Positions 1-5,648 of a stretch of DNA of 9,161 bases are shown here, in pieces. The notes under the pieces are model-generated. The model was not told where the DNA came from, ran no database searches, and saw nothing but the letters and a program-made list of their open reading frames with translations. The DNA is from Nitrospirota bacterium. GTDB taxonomy: Bacteria; Nitrospirota_A; Leptospirillia; Leptospirillales; Leptospirillaceae. Every line of letters starts with the position of its first letter. Within the stretch, counting starts at the first letter, position 1. The stretch covers positions 1 through 9,161 of the forward strand of contig DAHWGX010000067.1 in the NCBI GenBank assembly GCA_027335985.1, in the 5' to 3' direction. The position numbers and the translations under genes were made by a program.

Positions 1-13
1 CCCTGATTCCGAG
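1..13 (+). repeat. Left terminal inverted repeat of the IS1380 element
   Basis: CCCTGATTCCGAG pairs imperfectly with the right end at 1168-1180. The shared blocks are CCCTG and TTCCGA, separated by one base here and two in the partner. The window begins on its first base, so it may extend further left. Confidence 0.6.
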
Positions 14-120
14 ATAAGACGCTAGTAAAATAAATAAACCCTCTTTTCTGTTGGATTTTCGGTGAGGTATAACCTTGCCTGCGAGGTGAAAACCACAACA
101 GGTCAGGAGGGATTGGAGCT

Positions 121-1097
121 GTGCTAAACGGAGAGGGTCACAGAATCAAGCTGGAGAGGACGGAAGAATCCCTGACGGGCCAGGGAGGATTTCTGGCGCT
201 TCTTGAATGTATTGACGGGATGCGAATCGGAGAGCGGGTAACAGCGCATCTGCCGGCTCCGGGGAGCAACCGGGGGTACGATCCGAGCGTGTTTGTACAG
301 GCCTTGATGGTTCTTTTTGCGATGGGCGGCCGGAGGCTCTCGGATCTTCGGGACCTGGAGCGGGAAGAGGCCCAGTATTCCTATCTCAATGAGAAGGGAT
401 ATATGCCGATGATGGCGGCGCTCTATGAGAACGGCCTGTTTATCGACGACGAATTCCGGGAAGGCAACGAATCGCCCCAGAACGGTCATGTGGAGGTCTG
501 TCGGCGCTCGAAGGCTCTGGTCGCGCGCGCGGGGAAGCGGATCGTCCGCTTCCGGGCGGACAGCGCGGTGAAGCAGATCATCGACCGGATCTCCAAGTCG
601 GCCTGGGTTCGGGTGAGCGACGATGTCGAGGTGGCGGAGACGGTCCATGCGCGGACCCGGGACCGGTCGACGCCGCTGTCCGGACGTCTGGTCAGCTACC
701 GGTACTGGGTGGTGGCCAGCACTTCCCTTCCGACGTCACGGCCGCCCGCGTCCTGGAATAACACCAGCAGCGGGGAGAGTTCGAGAACTTCCTCAAGGGG
801 CTCAAGAGCGATGGGAGCGTCGGATACATGCCGACCGGAGAGAGCTATGCCAACGCGGTCTGGTTCCGGATCGGCGTTCTGGTCTACAGCCTGACCCAGG
901 GCTTCAAGCGGGATCTGCTCCCGGCCGTCTGCCAGAGCTGGCGTCTGACGACGCTCCGGTGGAAGCTCTTTGCCCTGCCGGGGAAACTCGTGCGTCATGC
1001 CCGGACCCTTGTCCTGAAGCTCGCGGTTCCGCAACGCGACCTGGACTTTCTCGCCGCCCTCCGGGCCCGGTGTCGTCTGTTGTTCCAAACGGGCTGA
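121..1097 (+). pseudogene. IS1380-family transposase, disrupted
   Basis: The remnant of a DDE transposase. It starts at GTG 121, ten bases after an AGGAGG at 105-110. Residues 1-84 (through LRDLEREEA) are the usual N-terminus. The text then jumps to YSYLNEKGYMPM, which normally lies about 80 residues later, so a deletion is inferred near nt 370-376 that removes the region expected to hold the first catalytic Asp. A second, smaller in-frame gap follows RADSA near nt 565-570. A frameshift near nt 727-731 moves the reading from frame 1 to frame 3, where TAA at 759-761 interrupts it. Beyond that, the C-terminus (SDGSVGYMPTGESYANAVWF onward) runs cleanly to the stop at 1097. The expected spacing comes from family memory, not an alignment. 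The product should be inactive; a copy might still be moved by a transposase acting in trans. Confidence 0.85.
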
Positions 1098-1167
1098 GAC
1101 CGAAGGACATCGGAGAGCGGTCCAGGGCAAGACCGGCAAGGACGGGAGAAGTGCGATGGAAGCTTTT

Positions 1168-1180
1168 TCGGAACCCAGGG
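1168..1180 (-). repeat. Right terminal inverted repeat of the IS1380 element
   Basis: Read on the minus strand this is CCCTGGGTTCCGA, matching the left end in 11 of 13 positions when one gap is allowed. It sits 71 bp after the transposase stop codon, a normal place for the right end. Confidence 0.6.
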
Positions 1181-1305
1181 ATAAGAAATGATTTATTGAC
1201 AGTCAGTTAGGCCAGCCCCCCCTCACATCCTCTCCAGAGGGCGAAAGAGGGACCGCTCGTCGGCCCCGGCCTCCGATGATGTCGGGGGGAATGAGATACA
1301 TTCGA

Positions 1306-1349
1306 GAGGAAAAAAGGGCCGGTTTCGAAAAAAATCCCCCCTTTTTCTC
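1306..1349. repeat. Imperfect inverted repeat, possible weak terminator
   Basis: AAAAAGGG at 1311-1318 is complementary to CCCTTTTT at 1339-1346, with a 20-base loop, and GAG/CTC extends the arms imperfectly. It could stop transcription leaving the IS before the operon, but the long loop and A/T-only half of the stem make it weak. Confidence 0.3.
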
Positions 1350-1366
1350 CTTGGGAACCCTTGAGA

Positions 1367-1386
1367 GAATTCCTATCGCGGAATTC
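1367..1386. repeat. 7-bp perfect inverted repeat upstream of dksA-like gene
   Basis: GAATTCC at 1367-1373 and GGAATTC at 1380-1386 are separated by the six bases TATCGC. The position, about 150 bp upstream of the start codon, would suit either a dyad operator or a small hairpin in the leader. No T-run follows on the + strand, so it is not a typical terminator. Function is unknown. Confidence 0.35.
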
Positions 1387-1525
1387 GGGTGAAATGCCAT
1401 GGATGCAATCCGAAGGAGGAATCTGTTAAAATCACGAGGACGGTTATATAGCGATGAAGGTCCTGAGTTCTCCTTACGGCCTTCATGTTTCCGTGGTGTA
1501 TCGTTCCAAAGGGGCGAGATTGGCG

Positions 1526-1531
1526 AAAGGA
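1526..1531 (+). promoter_or_regulatory. Ribosome binding site deciding the dksA-like start
   Basis: AAAGGA lies four bases before ATG 1536. The upstream in-frame ATG at 1485 has no such site, and residues encoded from 1485 to 1535 do not resemble the family, so 1536 is chosen. Confidence 0.6.
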
Positions 1532-1535
1532 TCTT

Positions 1536-1901
1536 ATGGAAAGTTTTGAGAAAGTCCGTGAAATTCTGCAGCAGCAAAAGAAAGAGATTATTTCCGGGGC
1601 GGAAAAGGTTCTTCAGTCAACGGTTGAAAAAGGAATACAGCTTTTCCCTGACCCGTCTGATCTGGCTTCGATCGAGGAGTCCCAAGGTTTTTCCTATCGA
1701 CTGAAAGAGCGTGAAAAGAAGTTGCTCAGAAAGATCGACGAGGCGCTGGAAAGAATCGAATCCGGTTCTTTTGGTGTCTGCGAACGGTGCGGAGAAGAGA
1801 TCGAGGAAAAACGCATGTTGGCCAGGCCGGTAACCACTTTCTGCATTTCCTGCAAGACCTTGCTTGAAGAAGAGGAACGAGCCGAAAAGATCAGAAGATG
1901 A
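1536..1901 (+). CDS. dksA: DksA/TraR-family zinc-finger transcription regulator
   Basis: A 121-residue protein of the DksA/TraR family. Such proteins enter the RNA polymerase secondary channel and, with ppGpp, retune promoters in the stringent response. Residues 4-33 and 49-78 form the two charged coiled-coil helices. The tip between them reads FPDPSDLAS and keeps Asp39, Asp42 and Ala44, which align with Asp71, Asp74 and Ala76 of E. coli DksA, so a functional tip is predicted. The C-terminus has a four-cysteine zinc finger (Cys82, Cys85, Cys103, Cys106) followed by a charged helix. The length is shorter than E. coli DksA (151) because the N-terminal region is reduced, as in many short DksA-like proteins. 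An upstream in-frame ATG at 1485 adds 17 unrelated residues and is not favoured. The stop overlaps the next gene's ATG (ATGA), so it probably heads the operon. The family is certain; orthology to dksA itself is likely, since genomes often carry paralogues. Confidence 0.9.
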   Translation: MESFEKVREILQQQKKEIISGAEKVLQSTVEKGIQLFPDPSDLASIEESQGFSYRLKEREKKLLRKIDEALERIESGSFGVCERCGEEIEEKRMLARPVTTFCISCKTLLEEEERAEKIRR

Positions 1902-2623
1902 GAGCCACGGTTCTCGTCCTGGGGGCCGGAAGCGGTCTGGGAAGGGCTCTTGTCCGATTTTTTCTTCTGCAAAGCATTTCGGTTGCCTTCGTGACTCATT
2001 CACAAGAAAGCATGGACTCCTTGAAGCATGAGTGCGCTTCCTTCAAATCGCTCGTTTCGTCGACCGCATCCTTTGACTACTGTGACAGGACTCTTTCCGA
2101 GGCATTTGTCAGACGACTCGCTTCGGGAGACAACAGGAATGACTTTCCAGATCTCGCCATATACAGCGCCGGGTATCTCTTCGGGCGCCAGTGCCTATTC
2201 GAGGCTCCCGACATTGAGTCGGACCGGGAGATCGATGTGAATTTTCGTGCCCCGCTCTTCTGGTCGAAGAGGCTTTCGCGCCATTTTGTCGAACGAGGAA
2301 GAGGGGGGCATCTGTTCATTTCTTCGGGTGTGGCGTCCAACCCCCGTCCCTCGTGGGGGGCTTATGGAATTGCCAAAGCCGGAGTGGAGGCACTTTCCTC
2401 CCAGCTCTCCCTGGATCTTCCCGATCCGCTTTTCAGTGTTTCGCTCAACCCGGGGGGCATGTCCACGAAGATTCGACAAATCGCCTATCCGGAAGAAAAC
2501 CGGCAAACCCTCCCCTCTCCCGAAGAGACTGGGAGCAGGATAGGACGATTTTGCCTGGAGCTCATGAAAGGGCGGGGCAGGGCATATAACGGAAGCAGGC
2601 TGTATGTGGGAGACATCGGATGA
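1898..2623 (+). CDS. SDR-family NAD(P)-dependent oxidoreductase
   Basis: A 241-residue classical short-chain dehydrogenase/reductase with a single Rossmann domain, presumed cytosolic. The cofactor motif GAGSGLG spans residues 9-15. The YSAG at 89-92 stands in for the usual NNAG. The catalytic tetrad is complete: Asn115, Ser143, Tyr156 and Lys160, at the family's canonical spacing (Ser 13 before Tyr, Lys 4 after it). PGG at 185-187 with Thr190 is the usual cofactor-binding turn. The substrate cannot be read from the sequence; oxidation or reduction of a hydroxyl/carbonyl group with NAD(P)(H) is the family reaction. The gene starts inside the stop of the dksA-like gene (ATGA) and ends inside the start of the MDR gene (ATGA again), which implies translational coupling. 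Being next to a second oxidoreductase suggests both act on related metabolites, but this is inference. Confidence 0.88.
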   Translation: MRATVLVLGAGSGLGRALVRFFLLQSISVAFVTHSQESMDSLKHECASFKSLVSSTASFDYCDRTLSEAFVRRLASGDNRNDFPDLAIYSAGYLFGRQCLFEAPDIESDREIDVNFRAPLFWSKRLSRHFVERGRGGHLFISSGVASNPRPSWGAYGIAKAGVEALSSQLSLDLPDPLFSVSLNPGGMSTKIRQIAYPEENRQTLPSPEETGSRIGRFCLELMKGRGRAYNGSRLYVGDIG

Positions 2624-3666
2624 GATCGGTCCTTCTTTCGGGGGGGAAAAATTTCGAATCGCTGATCCTGCATGACCATCCCGTCCCCGTTCCCTCAAGG
2701 GGCGAGGTCAGGGTCCGGATGCTGGCGCACACACTCAACCATATCGACCTTTGGGTGCTTTCCGGTTCACCGGCCTATTCGGTGAGTCTGCCTCATGCGA
2801 TGGGATCCGAGGGGGTCGGAGTGGTCGATGCCATCGGTGAGGGAGTCGGCCCCGAGTTTTCTCTTGGAGTGGGCGATTCTGTCGCCCTGTCCCCAGGCCA
2901 GGGGTGTCTGGTGTGCGAGCTTTGCCGGAGCGGACTGGAATCCCTTTGTCCCTCTTACCGCGTTCTCGGAGGCCATCTCCCAGGAGTGTTTTCTGAGTAT
3001 GTCTGTCTGCCGGCCTCCCGGCTTCTGCCGGTTCCCCCGTCCGTCGATCCGCTCCAGGCTTCTGCCGTGACCCTAGCGGGGGCGACGGCTCATCAGGGGC
3101 TTGTGGTAAGAGGGGGCGCTCGCCCCGGAGAACGTTGGCTGGTAGTGGGGGCGAGCGGAGGGGTCGGCCATCTGGCCTGTTTGCTGGCCAGCGTCCTCCG
3201 GCTAGATATTTTTGGTACCTACGGCCCGGAAAAGAAAAAGGAGATACTGACCCGATCCATGAATATTCCCCTGGTATCCCATGATGCCCCGGGGTGGCCG
3301 GAACAGGTGCTGAAGCTTTCAGGGAAGCTTTTTGACGGTGTTCTTGATACCGTTGGAGGAGCGACCATCCCGAAAATCCTCCCCCTCCTCCGCAAAGGGG
3401 GAAGAGCGGTCATTGTCGGAGAAACGACCGGTTCGCCGACCCAGTTCCCGACAAGAGATCTTTTCGGGCGTCAGCTGTCCCTTCACGGAGTTTATCTCGC
3501 ACACCGGTCCGACATCTTGGCGATGCTTGAGTGGGTGGCTCGCGGGAATATCCGTCCCATCGTCAACGATGTTGGACCTCTCTCATCGATCCTCCCGCTT
3601 CAGGGTGCCTACCGTCGGATGTCGGAGCGCGATTTCGTCGGAAAGCTCGGCTTCACCTGGCAATAG
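2620..3666 (+). CDS. Medium-chain zinc-type alcohol dehydrogenase/quinone reductase-like protein
   Basis: A 348-residue medium-chain dehydrogenase/reductase (MDR). The N-terminal GroES-like domain (about 1-135) carries the structural zinc lobe with Cys96, Cys99, Cys102 and Cys110 at the canonical 2-2-7 spacing. The Rossmann domain (about 140-290) has the cofactor motif GASGGVG at 177-183, the quinone-reductase-like variant. The catalytic zinc ligands appear altered: Asn40 sits where alcohol dehydrogenases have a ligand Cys (LNHIDLW), and Ser63 replaces the His of the GHE motif (GSEG), with Glu64 kept. The protein may therefore work without a catalytic zinc, like quinone or enoyl reductases. 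The reaction is presumably NAD(P)H-dependent and the substrate unknown. Its ATG overlaps the SDR stop. The stop at 3666 is 32 bp before the next gene, which has its own strong ribosome site. Confidence 0.85.
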   Translation: MRSVLLSGGKNFESLILHDHPVPVPSRGEVRVRMLAHTLNHIDLWVLSGSPAYSVSLPHAMGSEGVGVVDAIGEGVGPEFSLGVGDSVALSPGQGCLVCELCRSGLESLCPSYRVLGGHLPGVFSEYVCLPASRLLPVPPSVDPLQASAVTLAGATAHQGLVVRGGARPGERWLVVGASGGVGHLACLLASVLRLDIFGTYGPEKKKEILTRSMNIPLVSHDAPGWPEQVLKLSGKLFDGVLDTVGGATIPKILPLLRKGGRAVIVGETTGSPTQFPTRDLFGRQLSLHGVYLAHRSDILAMLEWVARGNIRPIVNDVGPLSSILPLQGAYRRMSERDFVGKLGFTWQ

Positions 3667-3698
3667 AACCGTTCTTAAACCTGAACGAAGGAGGTCGC

Positions 3699-4562
3699 AT
3701 GGGAAAGGCTGTCGGGAGTGGGGTTCCATGGTTGCTTGCAGTCAGTCTCCTGACACTCTTGTCCGGGTGTTCCTCCGCTTCTCTCTTCCATTCCTTCATG
3801 AGCAGATCGGAGGCATCTTCTCCCACCGACGCACGATTCCAAAAAGACTATTCCGAACTCAAGACGCTCCTTCGGGACAATCACTTCCGGAAGGCTCTGG
3901 TATGGGTACGGGATTGGGAGAAGACACGGACGCTTTCCGAAGACAACCAGCGTCTGCTTCGAAAGGACGAACGGACCATACGTCTCGTCGGAGCTGCCTA
4001 CTACATGGGCGTTGCACGAGAGAGGCGCAAATCGGGCCGCCTCAAAGGAGCGCTTTCGGCTCTGGAAATGGCACGGACATTGACGCCGGAGGATCCGAAC
4101 CTTCGTTCCGAAATCGAAAAGACAAGAGCCAGTGTTATCGTTTCAGGACAGGATGGACAGGATTGGGGGGAACTTCTGGGGAAGCTCCTGGCGTTAAAGG
4201 CAAAGGATCCAGGGGGAGGGTCCCTCGATCCCACGATCGGCTGGGCCTACGGGAAGTTGTCGGAAAGCGAATACATGGCGGGCCGTTATTCATTGGCCCT
4301 CGGCCATGCACGAAAGGCCTTGGACTATCTGAAGACCGATGCGCTTGCTCTCAGGGTCCGGGACCGTGTAGAAGAAATGGTCAGGACTCTTGTGGATCGC
4401 GCGGAGAGGGAATACAGGGCCCATCAGTATGCGATGTCCGTCCAGGATCTCGGAAAGGCTCTGGCGGTCGATCCAGAAAGTCGGCGTGCGCGCAAGGACT
4501 GGCAGATTCTCGCGGAGACGCCGGGAGCTCTCCATAATACGGAAACCAGAACTTTCAAGTGA
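3699..4562 (+). CDS. Predicted lipoprotein with TPR-like helical repeats
   Basis: A 287-residue exported protein of unknown function. The start at ATG 3699 is set by AAGGAGGT four bases upstream; the open frame runs further left but has no signal there. Residues 10-24 (hydrophobic, ending LLSGC) form a lipoprotein signal with lipobox Cys24; the following SSAS does not carry Asp at +2, so outer-membrane delivery by Lol is plausible in a diderm. The mature part is alpha-helical. Two TPR-like helix pairs are visible, around the GALSALEMARTLTPEDP stretch and the C-terminal YAMSVQDLGKALAVDPES stretch, plus a similar ALGHARKALDYLKTD. Such proteins usually scaffold envelope complexes. It lies between the MDR and epimerase-like genes with gaps of 32 and 15 bp, so is probably in the same transcript. 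No specific family is recognised; the lipoprotein call is firm and the repeat call moderate. Confidence 0.8.
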   Translation: MGKAVGSGVPWLLAVSLLTLLSGCSSASLFHSFMSRSEASSPTDARFQKDYSELKTLLRDNHFRKALVWVRDWEKTRTLSEDNQRLLRKDERTIRLVGAAYYMGVARERRKSGRLKGALSALEMARTLTPEDPNLRSEIEKTRASVIVSGQDGQDWGELLGKLLALKAKDPGGGSLDPTIGWAYGKLSESEYMAGRYSLALGHARKALDYLKTDALALRVRDRVEEMVRTLVDRAEREYRAHQYAMSVQDLGKALAVDPESRRARKDWQILAETPGALHNTETRTFK

Positions 4563-4565
4563 AAT

Positions 4566-4570
4566 GAGGA
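4566..4570 (+). promoter_or_regulatory. Ribosome binding site deciding the dapF-like start
   Basis: GAGGA is seven bases before ATG 4578 but only one base before the alternative GTG 4572, so ATG 4578 is the better start. Confidence 0.6.
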
Positions 4571-4577
4571 TGTGTCG

Positions 4578-5447
4578 ATGAAATTTGATTTCGTTAAGAG
4601 CCACGGTCTGGGGAACGATTACATTGTCATGGTGAAAGGGGAGGGGACCCCTCCTTTGACTATGGACAATATCCGTCTTCTTTGCGACAGGAACTACGGG
4701 GTGGGGTCGGACGGAATTCTTTTGCTCGAAAAAGACACGCCTCCTTTCGGTCTTCGAATTTTCAATCCCGACGGTTCGGAGGCCGAAAAAAGCGGGAACG
4801 GACTGCGTATCTTTTCGAAATTCCTTTTCGAATACGGCTATGCAAAAGAGAAGGAGTTTTTGATCGACACGGCCGGGGGGCGTGTCCGGTCAACGGTTCG
4901 GACCGACGATTCGAACCGGGTTGTCGCCGTTCTGGTGGAGATGGGCGCCTACACCTTCGATCCCGCTGCAGTGGGGATCAAGGACCGGAGTGCTCCCATG
5001 ATCGAAGAGATCTTGCAGATTAAGGAAGATGTCTCGGTAAGGGGATCAGCCCTGTCGGTCGGGAATCCGCATTTTGTTTTTTTTGTAGATTCGATCGATG
5101 AACCCTTCATTCGGGAATACGGGACATTGATCGAGCATCATCCTCTTTTTCCCAAGCGGATCAATACGCAGATGGTGCGGGTTGTCGGTCCAAACGAGAT
5201 CGAAATCAGGATCTGGGAGCGGGGAGCGGGATACACCCAGGCATCGGGGAGCAGTTCCTGTGCGGCCGCCTCTTGTGCTGTCTCCTTGGGAAAGGTCAAG
5301 AGTCCGGTGACGGTCCGCATGCCGGGGGGAGTCCTGCGCATCGAAGTGGGGGAAGATAAGGAGCTTCGCATGGAAGGGCCGGTCGAAGAGGTGATGACAG
5401 GATTTTTCTCAAGGGATTTTCTGGACAGGCTGACAAAGAAGAAGTGA
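4578..5447 (+). CDS. Diaminopimelate epimerase-fold protein lacking both catalytic Cys
   Basis: A 289-residue protein with the full DapF architecture (family usual 270-290). DapF interconverts LL- and meso-diaminopimelate for lysine and peptidoglycan synthesis using two active-site cysteines. Conserved here are GLGNDY (10-15), SDGILLL (44-50), FNPDGS (62-67), GNGLR (73-77), GNPHFVFFV (162-170), INTQMV (195-200) and WERGAG (213-218). Both catalytic positions are serine: Ser72 (AGC at 4791) in EKSGNG, where DapF has EMCGNG, and Ser223 (TCG at 5244) in ASGSSSC, where DapF has ACGTGAC. The Glu of the GET motif is Tyr219. Everything else is intact and in frame, so this is a diverged paralogue, not a pseudogene. 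Two serines are poor substitutes for a thiol/thiolate pair, so epimerase activity is doubtful; a different isomerase, a dehydratase-like role or a binding function is possible. It could be annotated dapF by homology alone. It probably closes the dksA-led operon, 15 bp after the lipoprotein gene. Confidence 0.85.
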   Translation: MKFDFVKSHGLGNDYIVMVKGEGTPPLTMDNIRLLCDRNYGVGSDGILLLEKDTPPFGLRIFNPDGSEAEKSGNGLRIFSKFLFEYGYAKEKEFLIDTAGGRVRSTVRTDDSNRVVAVLVEMGAYTFDPAAVGIKDRSAPMIEEILQIKEDVSVRGSALSVGNPHFVFFVDSIDEPFIREYGTLIEHHPLFPKRINTQMVRVVGPNEIEIRIWERGAGYTQASGSSSCAAASCAVSLGKVKSPVTVRMPGGVLRIEVGEDKELRMEGPVEEVMTGFFSRDFLDRLTKKK

Positions 5448-5450
5448 CCA

Positions 5451-5460
5451 CCCCATGGGG
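5451..5460. repeat. CCCCATGGGG palindrome between convergent genes
   Basis: A perfect 10-bp palindrome in the 23-bp gap between the dapF-like gene and the convergent small membrane protein gene. It has no loop and no adjacent T-run, so it is not a convincing terminator. I found no other terminator for either operon here. Confidence 0.3.
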
Positions 5461-5470
5461 GGCGTGCCAG

Positions 5471-5632
5471 TTATTGCTTTAAAAAATCCAGGTTTCTGAG
5501 ATGGTAAAGGGTCATTCCGATGATTCCGATAAAGACGAGGGCCACAGGAAGAAGGATCCATAGTAGCGGAATTTTGATATCGTCATGCGCATCTTTCCGG
5601 TCTTCATCTTCCGGATCGAAGGGATTTGCCAT
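5471..5632 (-). CDS. Small single-pass membrane protein, 53 aa
   Basis: This short gene translates to 53 residues: an acidic hydrophilic N-terminus beginning MANPFDPEDEDRKD, one strongly hydrophobic span at about residues 22-43 (LLWILLPVALVFIGIIGMTL), and a short tail ending LKQ. A good AAGGAGAT lies three bases before the ATG on the minus strand. The gene starts 16 bp after the stop of the degenerate-GGDEF gene and is very likely cotranscribed with it. The acidic head and slightly basic tail do not settle the topology. I recognise no family. Small membrane proteins in such positions often anchor or modulate the partner encoded beside them; that is inference. The strong ribosome site and clean membrane segment make a real gene likely. 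Confidence 0.75.
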   Translation of the reverse strand: MANPFDPEDEDRKDAHDDIKIPLLWILLPVALVFIGIIGMTLYHLRNLDFLKQ

Positions 5633-5648
5633 TTGATCTCCTTGTCGG

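Larger units (their letters stand above)
1..1180 (+). mobile_element. IS1380-family insertion sequence, decayed
   Basis: The element is bounded by imperfect terminal inverted repeats: CCCTGATTCCGA at 1-12 matches the reverse complement of 1168-1180 (CCCTGGGTTCCGA) with one gap and one mismatch. Between them is a broken transposase of IS1380 type. At about 1.18 kb it is well below the usual IS1380 size (about 1.6-1.7 kb, family knowledge), which fits the internal deletions seen in the transposase. Its coding part is visibly richer in GC than the genes that follow. The left end coincides with the window edge, so the target-site duplication cannot be checked. The right flank starts with ATAAG at 1181. 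The family call is firm; the exact ends are inferred from the repeats. Confidence 0.8.
1181..1535. other. Non-coding leader between IS and dksA-like gene
   Basis: I see no convincing gene in these 355 bases. The stretch holds a homopolymer-rich imperfect inverted repeat (about 1306-1349), a perfect 7-bp inverted repeat (1367-1386) and an AT-rich TATATA at 1445-1450 that could be a -10 element, although no good -35 lies 16-18 bp upstream. A purine-rich GAAGGAGGA at 1412-1420 resembles a Shine-Dalgarno sequence but no ATG follows at a useful distance. A 31-codon frame opens at ATG 1454 without a ribosome site. The promoter of the downstream operon most likely lies in this stretch. Confidence 0.5.

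Noticed and set aside
623..1210. Long + strand frame of 195 codons overlapping the transposase
   Set aside because: It is Arg/Pro-rich shadow text; the frames at 121-727 and 732-1097 carry the recognisable IS1380 protein.
1485..1535. Longer start of the dksA-like gene at ATG 1485
   Set aside because: The extra 17 residues lack family similarity and have no ribosome site, while ATG 1536 has AAAGGA four bases upstream.
1454..1549. 31-codon frame overlapping the start of the dksA-like gene, as a leader peptide
   Set aside because: No ribosome site precedes ATG 1454 and the text shows no regulatory codon run, so it is not supported.
3332..4537. 401-codon + strand frame across the MDR end and lipoprotein gene
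   Set aside because: It is Ser/Arg/Gly-rich with no motifs; the two overlapping genes have ribosome sites and domain signatures.
5451..5460. CCCCATGGGG as terminator of the five-gene operon
   Set aside because: It is a loopless 10-bp palindrome without a T-run.
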